Source: JAJNBD01 sp964471475 (lineage in GTDB: Bacteria; Pseudomonadota; Gammaproteobacteria; CAISUE01). Taken from it: a stretch of 64,000 nt of DNA. Below, in pieces: positions 50,658-58,958 of the stretch (the first letter of the stretch is position 1; the number at the start of each line of letters is the position of its first letter). Where the stretch lies: contig CAYYFQ010000002.1 of the NCBI GenBank assembly GCA_964471475.1, positions 81,157 to 145,156 on the forward strand. Direction: 5' to 3'. The notes below the pieces were generated by a model, which had not been told where the DNA came from, searched no databases, and saw nothing but the letters and a program-made list of their open reading frames with translations. The position numbers and the translations under genes were made by a program.

Positions 50658-51283
50658 CTATTTTTCGTTTTCTTGGGCGTCAAGCGTATCTGCCAATTTA
50701 TCAAGCCATGCAGCGATTTACCAGTGTGCGCAATGCCCATACCGAAGATGAAATTTGGTTTCTTGAACATGAACCTGTGTATACGCAAGGGATGGCTGGC
50801 AAAGCCGAGCATCTTTTGAATACTTCCCATATTCCAGTGGTTCAAACTGATCGAGGAGGGCAAATTACTTATCATGGGCCCGGTCAGCTTATAGTTTATT
50901 TTTTGATAGATATCGAGCGTCGTGCTTTGGCTGCCCGTGATTTAGTAAGCTTAATTGAAAAAGCATTAGTGAATTTATTGCAAATATTTGGGATTTTAGC
51001 TTACGCCAGAAAAGAAGCTCCGGGGATTTATCTAGATGTTTCTTCGATGAAAACAAGCGCGGAAAACCATGCTAAAATAGCGTCGCTTGGGTTAAGAGTG
51101 CGCAATAAAGCAGCTTATCATGGCTTAGCGTTAAATGTAAAAATGGATTTATTGCCTTTTTTAAATATTAATCCTTGCGGTTTCGTAGGAATGAAAATGG
51201 TGCAAATGAGTGATCTCAAAGATGCAACTGCAATGCCAGCAGTCGAAAAAGCATTCCTCCAAATTCTACAGGGAATTTTTTAA
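50654..51283 (+). CDS. lipB: LipB, octanoyl-[ACP]:protein N-octanoyltransferase
   Basis: It transfers octanoate from ACP to lipoyl domains. 'RGGQITYHGPGQLIVY' is the family signature, 'KIASLGLRVRNKAAYHGLALN' holds the catalytic Lys and 'NPCGF' the catalytic Cys. The start is GTG 50654, overlapping the yggX stop by 4 nt. The length of 209 aa is normal. lipA is not adjacent. Confidence 0.95.
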   Translation: MTIFRFLGRQAYLPIYQAMQRFTSVRNAHTEDEIWFLEHEPVYTQGMAGKAEHLLNTSHIPVVQTDRGGQITYHGPGQLIVYFLIDIERRALAARDLVSLIEKALVNLLQIFGILAYARKEAPGIYLDVSSMKTSAENHAKIASLGLRVRNKAAYHGLALNVKMDLLPFLNINPCGFVGMKMVQMSDLKDATAMPAVEKAFLQILQGIF

Positions 51284-52219
51284 ATGATTTCTCCTCTTCA
51301 TGGCGTTTTATTATTAGATAAACCGCTAGGTCTTAGTTCTAACCAAGCACTGCAAAAAGTAAAACATCTTTTAAAAGCGCCCAAAGCGGGTCATACCGGC
51401 AGTCTAGATCCTTTAGCTACGGGCTTATTACCTATTTGTTTGGGGGAAGCGAGCAAGTTTTCAAGTTTTGGGCTCAATGCCAATAAATCTTATGAGGCAG
51501 TAATGAAGTTAGGCGTGACTACTTCTACGGCCGATTCGGAAGGTGAGGTGGTGGCCGAGCACCTCGTCCCTTCACTTTCTTGTGAACAGCTACACGCAAT
51601 CTCTCAACAATTTGTGGGGGATTATGAGCAAATACCTCCTATGTATTCTGCATTGAAACATCGTGGCGTCCCTTTGTATAAATTAGCTCGTCAAGGAAAA
51701 GTTATCGAGCGTAAAAGTCGCTTAGTTTCTATTTACGATTTACAACTTAAACTCATTGATTCGCAGCATGTTCATTTTACTGTCAACTGTAGCAAAGGCA
51801 CGTACGTTCGCACTTTGGCTGAAGATATGGCTAAAGCTTTGGGCTGTGGTGGGGCACATTTAACGCGATTGCGTCGCACCGCCTTGGGTGATTTAACAGC
51901 ACCAATGATTAATTTATGTGATTTGGAATCATGTGACAAACAAAAGTTTTTAAAAGAAACCTTGTTACCACTAGATATTTTTTTAACTAATTTGCCCGCG
52001 GTCAAAATTGATCTGAAGATGACTCAGGATTTTTTGCAGGGTAAAAAAATTTTTATTTCCGCTGACCAAGTGAAATTTACCGCTACTTCTGAAGAAAATA
52101 TTTTGCGCTGTTACTCTGAGGAGAAAGTTTTTTTAGGGATTGGAGTGATGGATGCACTGGGTTATTTACAGCCTAAGCGTTTGATCAGTTCAGAATATTT
52201 ATATCAAGCACAAAATTAA
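51284..52219 (+). CDS. truB: TruB, tRNA pseudouridine-55 synthase
   Basis: It isomerises U55 in the tRNA T loop. 'GVLLLDKPLGLSSNQALQKVK', 'GHTGSLDPLATGLLPICLGEASKFS' (catalytic Asp in SLDPLATG), 'YEAVMKLGVTTSTAD' and 'CSKGTYVRTLAEDM' are canonical. The length is 311 aa. It starts directly after the lipB stop. The usual rbfA-truB-rpsO context is missing. Confidence 0.95.
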   Translation: MISPLHGVLLLDKPLGLSSNQALQKVKHLLKAPKAGHTGSLDPLATGLLPICLGEASKFSSFGLNANKSYEAVMKLGVTTSTADSEGEVVAEHLVPSLSCEQLHAISQQFVGDYEQIPPMYSALKHRGVPLYKLARQGKVIERKSRLVSIYDLQLKLIDSQHVHFTVNCSKGTYVRTLAEDMAKALGCGGAHLTRLRRTALGDLTAPMINLCDLESCDKQKFLKETLLPLDIFLTNLPAVKIDLKMTQDFLQGKKIFISADQVKFTATSEENILRCYSEEKVFLGIGVMDALGYLQPKRLISSEYLYQAQN

Positions 52220-52224
52220 TAATT

Positions 52225-52851
52225 ATGTTTATCTGGGCAACTGTTAGTCTTATTATAATCACTCATGTTTTATCTTGTATTAGCCCAGGCCCGGATTTCG
52301 CCGTGGTTACGCATAATACACTTCACTTTTCTCGCAAAGTCGGTTTATTTACGGTTCTTGGAATTTCAAGCGGCGTGCTTATGCATAGCACTTATTGTGC
52401 TTTTGGATTAGCGGCAATATTGATGAAATCGCCAGTGATATTTTTGATTATTCGTTATTTGGGCGGGTGCTATTTAATTTATTTAGGGGTACGTGCGGTC
52501 TTGGCAAAAAAAAATATTTTTCAAGATGAAGCGCTTAGCCAGCCAAAAAAATTAACACCACGACAAGCTTTTTGGCAAGGTTTCTCCGTTAATGCTACCA
52601 ACCCAAAATGCATTTTTTTTATTTTTAGTTTGTTTATTATGGTGGCCAAATTAAGAAGTGTGCTATGGGATATTTTTTTCGTAGTGGAATTTGCTTTGGT
52701 TACCACTATTTGGTTTGGCTTAGTGGTTTATTTGTTTAGCCATTCCAAGGTGAAGCCGTGGTTGGTGCGTTTTAGGCGTTCCATTGCAAAAGGGCTTGGT
52801 ACTTTTTTAATTGTGTTTGGATTACAATTAATTTTAACGGGAGCTAAATAA
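52225..52851 (+). CDS. LysE/RhtB-family amino-acid exporter
   Basis: This inner-membrane exporter has about six helices. 'VLSCISPGPDFAVVTHNTL' is the family N-terminus (PGP motif), followed by 'GISSGVLMHSTYCAFGLAAIL', 'YLGGCYLIYLGVRAV' and 'FSVNATNPKCIFFIFSLFI' (the NPK motif). The length is 208 aa. The substrate is unknown. It overlaps ribF by one base (TAATG) and starts 6 bp after truB. Confidence 0.9.
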   Translation: MFIWATVSLIIITHVLSCISPGPDFAVVTHNTLHFSRKVGLFTVLGISSGVLMHSTYCAFGLAAILMKSPVIFLIIRYLGGCYLIYLGVRAVLAKKNIFQDEALSQPKKLTPRQAFWQGFSVNATNPKCIFFIFSLFIMVAKLRSVLWDIFFVVEFALVTTIWFGLVVYLFSHSKVKPWLVRFRRSIAKGLGTFLIVFGLQLILTGAK

Positions 52852-53807
52852 TGAGGTTTTATCATTGCTCACCTTTTGTTTTTCCTTTGTTGCCTTCAGT
52901 GGCTACGATTGGTTCTTTTGATGGTGCACATCTTGGGCATAAAAAAATTCTTACTGAGTTAAAAGTCTTTGCTAAGAAAAGGCATTTAGCTACCACCGTG
53001 ATTAGTTTTGAGCCTTTGCCTAAAGAATATTTTTTAAACAAAAAATCCCCACCACGTTTGCACTCATTGGCCGAGAAGTTTAATTATTTGGAATCTCAAA
53101 ATATAGATCAATTTGTCTGCTTGCGTTTTAATAAAGCCCTGATGGGGTTGCGTGCACAAGATTTTATTGAAAAAATTTTGATTGAAAAATTTCAAGTAAA
53201 AGTATTGGTGGTCGGTGAAGATTTTCGTTTTGGCAAAAATCGCCTGGGTGATACTACATTATTAAAAGATTATGCGGCGCGAGGCCATTTTGAGTTAAGT
53301 GTGGTGCCTCGGGTAGATGAGGATGGGGTTAAAATTAGTAGTTCCGCTATTCGTAATTTGCTTGTTCAAGGGGATTTTTTGGAAGTGAAGAAAATTTTGG
53401 GGAGGCCTTATACAATCAGTGGTAAGGTCATTCATGGTCAAAAGCGAGGGCGGACTTTAAATTTTCCTACTGCCAATATTCGTTTGGGGAGAAAATCGAC
53501 GCCATTACATGGGGTGTATGTGGTAAGAGTTGAAGGGAGGTCTTCGCAGGTCTGGATGGGAGTAGCGAACATTGGGTACCGACCAACCGTAGAGGCGAGT
53601 TTGCGACTATCATTAGAGGTTTATTTGTTCGCTGACCATGATTTAGATTTGTATGGCCAATATTTGCGAGTGGAGTTTTTGTATAAAATTCGTGACGAGA
53701 AAAAATTTGACTCAATTGAAGCATTGAAAAAACAAATTGAGGTTGATGTGGCGGTGGCGCGTGAATATGTGGATACGAAGGTGGCGAAGGCTTATGATGT
53801 CGGGTAA
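52851..53807 (+). CDS. ribF: RibF, bifunctional riboflavin kinase / FAD synthetase
   Basis: It converts riboflavin to FMN and FAD. The N-terminal nucleotidyltransferase domain has 'ATIGSFDGAHLGHKKIL', 'VVGEDFRFGKNRLGD' and 'ISSSAIRNLL'. The C-terminal flavokinase domain has 'GKVIHGQKRGRTLNFPTANI', 'GVYVVRV' and 'VEFLYKIRDEKKFDSIEALKKQI'. The length of 318 aa is normal. It is usually followed by ileS-lspA, which are absent here; instead the run ends at a palindromic element. Confidence 0.95.
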   Translation: MRFYHCSPFVFPLLPSVATIGSFDGAHLGHKKILTELKVFAKKRHLATTVISFEPLPKEYFLNKKSPPRLHSLAEKFNYLESQNIDQFVCLRFNKALMGLRAQDFIEKILIEKFQVKVLVVGEDFRFGKNRLGDTTLLKDYAARGHFELSVVPRVDEDGVKISSSAIRNLLVQGDFLEVKKILGRPYTISGKVIHGQKRGRTLNFPTANIRLGRKSTPLHGVYVVRVEGRSSQVWMGVANIGYRPTVEASLRLSLEVYLFADHDLDLYGQYLRVEFLYKIRDEKKFDSIEALKKQIEVDVAVAREYVDTKVAKAYDVG

Positions 53808-53883
53808 AGTTTTGCGATGAAAGCCTAGATTTAGCGGACAAGCCAATAGGCGTCAATTTAAGGAGCTGCATGTTAAGAACCAC

Positions 53884-54030
53884 TGTCATGCCTGCGTAGG
53901 CAGGCATCCAGTCAAGTATGTTTTTAGGTAATGCAAGCGATGAAAATCTTAGTTTACGAGGTTAAGTACACTTTACTTTTACTTCCCAAGACGCTTACGT
54001 ACCTGGATACCAGCCTTCGCTGGTATGACA
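53884..54030. repeat. Palindromic MITE-like element, copy 1 (147 bp)
   Basis: It is bounded by TGTCATGCCTGCGTAGGCAGG... and its inexact complement ending in ...GGTATGACA. The interior (TATGTTTTTAGGTAATGCAAGCGATGAAAAT, in part) is nearly the same as copy 2 at 55473. Homology with copy 2 extends outside on both sides (TCAATTTAAGGAG before, TTTTCAAAATG...CTTAATTGG after), so a larger unit was copied; copy 1 has about 37 extra bases after the core. No gene is present in 53808-54136. Confidence 0.8.
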
Positions 54031-54136
54031 ATCGTTAAGTTGACGCCTACGAACGGCTGCCATGACAATTATCTTTTCAAAATGTTTAGCTCTTAATTGG
54101 AGTGAAAAGCGTGTAGTAATGTGTTGTGGGAGAGTG

Positions 54137-54304
54137 CTATTTTCGCACTTTACCTTCTTCGTAAATCACATGTTTACGCACTTTTGGATCATATTTACGT
54201 TTTTTTAATTTGCCCGTTGTGGTCTTTGGGTTTTTGTTGGTAGTATACCAATGGTCACTTTCAGTGGAACGTAATTCAACGGTTACTCGGCCTTTTTTTG
54301 CCAT
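54137..54304 (-). CDS. rpmG: Ribosomal protein L33
   Basis: This is a 50S subunit protein of 55 aa. The sequence 'MAKKGRVTVELRSTESDHWY', then 'TTNKNPKTTTGKLKKRKYDP' and 'KVRKHVIYEEGKVRK' is typical L33 of the Cys-free (zinc-independent) type. It lies 34 bp downstream of rpmB on the same strand, the standard rpmB-rpmG pair. Confidence 0.95.
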   Translation of the reverse strand: MAKKGRVTVELRSTESDHWYTTNKNPKTTTGKLKKRKYDPKVRKHVIYEEGKVRK

Positions 54305-54338
54305 AATGATGCCTCAAAAATTTTTGCTAACTATAAAA

Positions 54339-54575
54339 TTAAAATTTTTCGCCTTGTGCTTTTAGCTTTTCTAATACTTTCATCACACCTACCTTTTCTA
54401 AAGTGCGAAGACCATGAGCTGTTAAGCGCAAGCGCACGAAACGGCCTAATTCTTCCACCCAGATTTTGCGATAGTGCAAGTTTGTTAAAAATCGGCGTTT
54501 AGTTTTGTTGTTTGCGTGAGAAACATTTTGTCCTACACGCGGTTTTTTGCCGGTAACTTGGCAGACTTTACTCAT
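54339..54575 (-). CDS. rpmB: Ribosomal protein L28
   Basis: This 50S subunit protein has 78 aa. 'MSKVCQVTGKKPRVGQNVSH', 'NKTKRRFLTNLHYRKIWVEE' and 'RFVRLRLTAHGLRTLEKVG' are canonical. I chose ATG 54575; the frame is open to 54629, but the added residues are foreign to L28. It is co-transcribed with rpmG. Confidence 0.96.
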   Translation of the reverse strand: MSKVCQVTGKKPRVGQNVSHANNKTKRRFLTNLHYRKIWVEELGRFVRLRLTAHGLRTLEKVGVMKVLEKLKAQGEKF

Positions 54576-54655
54576 AATACACTCCAACGAATTCAAATTT
54601 GCGAACCGCAATTTATACCATATTAGCAAAAAAAAAGCAATTTTTAAGAAATATC

Positions 54656-55399
54656 TTAGCGGTCATGGAAGTGATACAATGCTGGAGTGTCTGTAAAAAA
54701 TCCATCAATTCCTGCAGCTAATAACTTTTGAGCAAATTTAGCGTCATTAATTACATAAGGATGAACGCGTAACTGATGCGCATGTGCCTCGGTGATCCAG
54801 TGATTAGCATTGTTTTTTAAAAGTTCAACATTAGGATGAATGCTCATGCAGAGGTTTTCTTTAGCGAAAATAAAAGCATGGGGAATAGAGGTATGAACGT
54901 TAAAAGCGCGAGGATAATCGGGCAGTGTATTTTTCAGCAAAATAATAGTTTCCTTTGAGAAACTTGATAATAAAATTCTTTTTGGTGAAAAACTTGTGTG
55001 GACCAGCACCTTAGCCAAGGCATCCACAAGGAGTTTTTCGTTGGTGTCATCCGCTTTGAGTTCAATATTAATTAAAATATCCCACTGGTTAAATACTTCT
55101 AATGCTTTTTCTAAAGTGGGAATTTTTTCTCCTATAAATTGGGGAGCAAACCAGTTCCCCGCATCTAATTTTTCTATGTCGGCATCGAGTTGTTCTGTCA
55201 GTGGTCCCTTTCCAGTACTTGTGCGCTCTAGCGTGTCATCATGAAAAATTCGTAATTGATTATCTTTCGTGAGTTGAATGTCTAATTCTAGTGCTTTCGC
55301 ACCTAGTTGGTAAGCCAATTGAAAAGCACTCAAGGTGTTTTCAGGAGCAAGCATGCTTGCTCCTCGGTGGGCAAAAATCAAAGGGGAATTGAGATTCAT
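54656..55399 (-). CDS. ugpQ: Glycerophosphodiester phosphodiesterase (UgpQ-like)
   Basis: It hydrolyses glycerophosphodiesters to glycerol-3-phosphate and alcohol, cytosolic type. 'LIFAHRGASMLAPENTLSAF' (catalytic His/Arg), 'LELDIQLTKD' (metal Glu/Asp), 'FHDDTLERTSTGKGP' (second His) and 'NIELK' match the GDPD family; 'DGFFTDTP' is the C-terminal signature. I chose ATG 55399 (247 aa, the E. coli UgpQ length); ATG 55438 would add 13 residues. No ugp transporter genes are nearby. Confidence 0.9.
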   Translation of the reverse strand: MNLNSPLIFAHRGASMLAPENTLSAFQLAYQLGAKALELDIQLTKDNQLRIFHDDTLERTSTGKGPLTEQLDADIEKLDAGNWFAPQFIGEKIPTLEKALEVFNQWDILINIELKADDTNEKLLVDALAKVLVHTSFSPKRILLSSFSKETIILLKNTLPDYPRAFNVHTSIPHAFIFAKENLCMSIHPNVELLKNNANHWITEAHAHQLRVHPYVINDAKFAQKLLAAGIDGFFTDTPALYHFHDR

Positions 55400-55472
55400 A
55401 ATGGGTGTAGTGGCTCCGAGTAATATTAATTTTTTCATTGAATCAATTTAAGGAGTTTATGCTAAAACCCCC

Positions 55473-55619
55473 TGTCATGCCAGCGTAGGCTGGCATCCAG
55501 TCAGGTATGTTTTTAGGCAATGCAAGCGACGAAAATTTTAGTTTACGAAGTTAAGTACACTTTACTTTTACTTCCCAAGATGCTTATTTACCTGGATGCC
55601 AGCCTACGCTGGCATGACA
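55473..55619. repeat. Palindromic MITE-like element, copy 2 (147 bp)
   Basis: It is bounded by TGTCATGCCAGCGTAGGCTGG... (55473) and the exact complement ending ...GGCATGACA (55619). The interior is almost the same as copy 1. It sits between ugpQ and dusA. The flanking TCAATTTAAGGAG (55443-55455) also matches copy 1. Confidence 0.85.
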
Positions 55620-55643
55620 ATTGTTTTTTCAAAATTTTCACCC

Positions 55644-56618
55644 TTAACTGGGCACTAATGAGTTCAAAAACTGCATTTTATCATGGCTTGAGATTTGGGC
55701 ATTACTAAGAATCTGTCGGATTTTACGTGCCCCCGGCTCGCTGTGCCACAAACCTAAGATAGGGCGCAGAAGAGTGGCAAGCGCGACACCTTCATGCAAA
55801 TTTTTTTCGCAGTAAATAAGATAGTCCGCTAAGACCTCGTTGCGACTTTTTCTTAGAGGTTTGGTTGCGAAAAATAAGGGATCGACTTCCGCTAGTAAAT
55901 AAGGTTCATGATAAGCTGCGCGCCCCAGCATTACTCCATCCACCTGGGCTAAATGTTCTAGTGCTTCTTCCAAAGTAGAAATGCCCCCGTTAATGCTAAT
56001 CCATAAATGTGGAAAAGCTTTTTTTAATTTGTAGACTAGCGGGTAATTAAGGGGTGGAATTTCGCGATTTTCTTTTGGGCTTAATCCGTGGAGCCACGCT
56101 TTTCTTGCGTGAATGATAAACGTCTCACAACCTGTTTTTGCCACCGTCTCGATAAATTGCCATAAAAATTCTTGCTCCGTGGAATCATCAATGCCGATAC
56201 GTGTTTTTATCGTAATGGGAAGATGCACGGTCGCGCGCATTTTCGCAATACAATCTCCCACCAGATTTGGTTCTGCCATTAAACACGCACCAAAGCGCCC
56301 TTTTTGGACACGATCACTCGGGCAACCTACATTTAAATTGATTTCGTCGTAACCAAAGTCTTCACCTATGTGAGCACTCGCCGCTAATGAATCAGGATCA
56401 CTGCCACCTAGTTGAAGTGCAACAGGATGCTCCGCGTGGTTATAAGTTAATAGGCGTTGGTAATCACCGTGTAAAATAGCGTTCGTAGTGATCATCTCGG
56501 TGTAAAGCAGCATATGCTCTGAAAAGAGTCGATGAAAATAACGGCAATGACGATCGGTCCAATCAATCATGGGAGCGATTGCAAAGCGATGCGGGCTTTT
56601 ATAATTTTGGTGGATCAT
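55644..56618 (-). CDS. dusA: DusA, tRNA-dihydrouridine(20/20a) synthase
   Basis: This flavoenzyme reduces U20/U20a in the tRNA D loop. 'FAIAPMIDWTDRHCRYFHRL', 'EMITTNAILHGD', 'ALQLGGSDPDSLA', 'EINLNVGCPSDRVQKGRFGA' followed by CLM (catalytic Cys), 'IKTRIGIDD', 'FIIHARKAWLHGLSPKENR' and 'SINGGI' are DusA-specific. The length of 324 aa is normal. Its start overlaps the dsbD stop by 4 nt. Confidence 0.95.
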   Translation of the reverse strand: MIHQNYKSPHRFAIAPMIDWTDRHCRYFHRLFSEHMLLYTEMITTNAILHGDYQRLLTYNHAEHPVALQLGGSDPDSLAASAHIGEDFGYDEINLNVGCPSDRVQKGRFGACLMAEPNLVGDCIAKMRATVHLPITIKTRIGIDDSTEQEFLWQFIETVAKTGCETFIIHARKAWLHGLSPKENREIPPLNYPLVYKLKKAFPHLWISINGGISTLEEALEHLAQVDGVMLGRAAYHEPYLLAEVDPLFFATKPLRKSRNEVLADYLIYCEKNLHEGVALATLLRPILGLWHSEPGARKIRQILSNAQISSHDKMQFLNSLVPS

Positions 56619-58387
56619 CGATCATTGGAATAAGTATCTTCAACAGCCTGTGCAAAACCGTCTGCAGACTGGTCGCCCACTAAATTGGCATTCGATATCC
56701 AATCTCCATGATTATTAAAAAATAAAAGAGTAGGGGGGGCAATGACTTGATATTTTTCGGTTAAAAATTCAAGATCCTTGTTTGAGTCAGTGAGATCTAC
56801 TTGTACCATCTGTACTTGATATTTTTGTAAAGTTTTTTGTACTTCGGAGTTGCCAAAAACTTCACTTTCCATTTGCTTGCAAGAAACACACCAGTTGGCA
56901 TAAAAATCAAGAATAACGCGAGGATGTTTAATGAAGACTCTTTTTAATTGGCTGAAGTTTTCGACACGAATAAATTTTATAGCCGTGCTTTGGCTTGTTT
57001 CTGCATTGGGACTGGGAGCTGCATTCGCTAATTTTTCTAATGGTTGAAGCATGTTGGTGCTTCCACTAATGACACCAATAAATAAGCAGATGCCATATAG
57101 TCCTAGAAGAATACCTAATGCTTTGCAGAATTTATTCCAATAGGTTTTGGCAGGTTCAAAAGCGCCCAAGCATACAGCACAAGTGACGGCTAAAATAGCC
57201 CATAAAGCCACAATGATGCCAACCGGCAAAACTCTTGCCCAAATCCAAATAGCCATCGCTACAAGTAAGAGGCCAAAAAAGTTTTTGATATTAACCATCC
57301 AATGCCCTGTTTTAGGCAGTAATTTGCCGGCAGATGTACCAATGAGAAGGAGTGGTAACCCCATTCCAAAACCTAATACGAAAAGAGCGATGCCCCCAAA
57401 GGCGGCGCTTCCGGTATCACCAATATAAGCGAGCGCTCCTACGAGAGGCGCGCTTACACAGGGTGAAACGACAAGGGTAGAAAAGATTCCCATTAACGCT
57501 ACCCCTAAAAGCGACCCACCACCATGCATATGGCTTAAGTGTGTCAATCGTGATTGTAAAAAATTCGGTAAACGAATTTCGTACAATCCAAATAACGAAA
57601 AAGCTAACACAATAAAGAGGATGCCCGATAAAATTAAGACGAGATTATTTTGCAATGCGCTTTGCAAATGATGTCCTGCCACACCTGCAATAATGCCAAG
57701 GACGGCATAAGTAAGCGCTGAAAATAATACATATACAAAAGAGAGTGAAAAGGCATGTCGTGAAGTGATATTTTGGCCGTGGCTTGCGATGATCCCTGAT
57801 AAAATCGGTAACATAGGGAATACGCAAGGAGTGAATGATAATAATACCCCAAAAACAAAAAAGCTTAACAAGACGACAAAAGGTTGTTTCGCATGAAAAA
57901 TAGTTTCAATGCTATTGGCATTTGTACTTTCTTTAATTAAGGATTGTAAGTTAAAGCTAGCATTTAAACGCAAGGTCTTATGCTGTGGAGGCAAGCATAG
58001 ACCCATATCAGCACATCCTTGATAGCTAACGAGCAGGGTTAAATTTTGAGTATTGCCAGCAGTTAAAGTGACAGGAATAGTGACGCTGTGATAGTACGCC
58101 ATGAAATGCCCGCGGGTGGGGTCATAATTAGGTTTGCCTTTGGGTAATACAAGGGGGGCTAATTTTACGTTGCTTGGCTCTAGCACTTTTACGGTAATGG
58201 CGTCGCTGTATAAATGATAACCTGGTGCAATTTGCCAATGAAGTATTAATTGTGTGCCTGAATCGCTTTGAGTAGACAATTGAAAAGCTTCATCGGGTTT
58301 AAGAATTTTAGGCGTCTGTGCCAAAACCATTTGACCAATAGAAAACAGCATTATCAACATTAAAAAGCGTGCGACAAGTTTGATCAT
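56615..58387 (-). CDS. dsbD: DsbD, thiol:disulfide interchange protein
   Basis: It carries electrons from cytosolic thioredoxin to the periplasm. A signal peptide (FLMLIMLFSIGQMVLA) is followed by the N-terminal domain with 'QGCADMGLCLPP' (Cys pair), an eight-helix core with 'FTPCVFPMLPILSG' and 'LVVSPCVSAPLVGAL', and a C-terminal thioredoxin-like domain with 'DFYANWCVSCKQMESEVF' (CxxC). I chose ATG 58387 (after GGAGC; 590 aa); the frame is open to 58453. All six catalytic Cys are present. Confidence 0.95.
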   Translation of the reverse strand: MIKLVARFLMLIMLFSIGQMVLAQTPKILKPDEAFQLSTQSDSGTQLILHWQIAPGYHLYSDAITVKVLEPSNVKLAPLVLPKGKPNYDPTRGHFMAYYHSVTIPVTLTAGNTQNLTLLVSYQGCADMGLCLPPQHKTLRLNASFNLQSLIKESTNANSIETIFHAKQPFVVLLSFFVFGVLLSFTPCVFPMLPILSGIIASHGQNITSRHAFSLSFVYVLFSALTYAVLGIIAGVAGHHLQSALQNNLVLILSGILFIVLAFSLFGLYEIRLPNFLQSRLTHLSHMHGGGSLLGVALMGIFSTLVVSPCVSAPLVGALAYIGDTGSAAFGGIALFVLGFGMGLPLLLIGTSAGKLLPKTGHWMVNIKNFFGLLLVAMAIWIWARVLPVGIIVALWAILAVTCAVCLGAFEPAKTYWNKFCKALGILLGLYGICLFIGVISGSTNMLQPLEKLANAAPSPNAETSQSTAIKFIRVENFSQLKRVFIKHPRVILDFYANWCVSCKQMESEVFGNSEVQKTLQKYQVQMVQVDLTDSNKDLEFLTEKYQVIAPPTLLFFNNHGDWISNANLVGDQSADGFAQAVEDTYSNDR

Positions 58388-58464
58388 TATCAATGCTCCA
58401 TGAAGGATGGCAAGAAAGCTGCTATTATATAGCAGTTTAAATATTATACCCAACTTACGAAAAT

Positions 58465-58641
58465 ATGGATAAAAAATTTTTAGAAATTTTGGTTTGCCCT
58501 CTTTGCAAAGGCAAACTTATTTGGCATCCTCGTGAGCAAGAATTGATATGTAAAGTTGATCGCCTCGCCTATCCTGTGTGTGATAACATTCCTGTGATGC
58601 TTGTTGATGAAGCGCGCCAAATAAGCATTGAGGAAGTTTAG
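58465..58641 (+). CDS. Trm112/YcaR-family small zinc-binding protein
   Basis: The 58-aa protein 'MDKKFLEILVCPLCKGKLIW' ... 'ELICKVDRLAYPVCDNIPVM' has the Trm112p-like Cys pattern (CPxC ... C ... YPVxDxIPVML). In gammaproteobacteria such proteins lie between lpxK and kdsB (YcaR); neither is here. It is divergent from dsbD, with a short shared promoter region (TATTATAC at about 58442-58449). The function is not established. Confidence 0.88.
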   Translation: MDKKFLEILVCPLCKGKLIWHPREQELICKVDRLAYPVCDNIPVMLVDEARQISIEEV

Positions 58642-58739
58642 CCTGTTAGCGCCTTCAAAAAATTTGGGAATGAAGGGCAATACCTGAGATATCCCTAAAA
58701 TTATGATGCCTATGATGTCAGCAAAAGCAGCTTAGTGCT

Positions 58740-58860
58740 TGTCATGCCAGCGTAGGCTGGCATCCAGGCAAATAAGTATCTTGGGAAATAAAAATAAAAT
58801 AGACTTCTTGCATTTCGTAAACACATGGTGAACTGGATGCCAGCCTACGCTGGCATGACA
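58740..58860. repeat. Palindromic MITE-like element, copy 3 (121 bp, inverted)
   Basis: The ends are perfect inverted repeats of about 31 bp (58737-58767 with the complement near 58834-58864; TGTCATGCCAGCGTAGGCTGG...). The interior (GTATCTTGGGAAATAAAAAT...TTTCGTAAAC) matches the reverse complement of copies 1 and 2, so this copy is inverted and internally shortened. It is nested between a second inverted pair, CTGAGATATCCCT (58685-58697) and AGGGATACCTCAG (58879-58891). The rest of 58642-58958 has no gene. Confidence 0.8.
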
Positions 58861-58958
58861 AGCTTGAAAAAAATACAAGGGATACCTCAGGGGCAATACC
58901 GATTGTGAAATTGATTGAGGTTGCGTACAATAACCCATAATTTCAGGGAGCTCATGGC

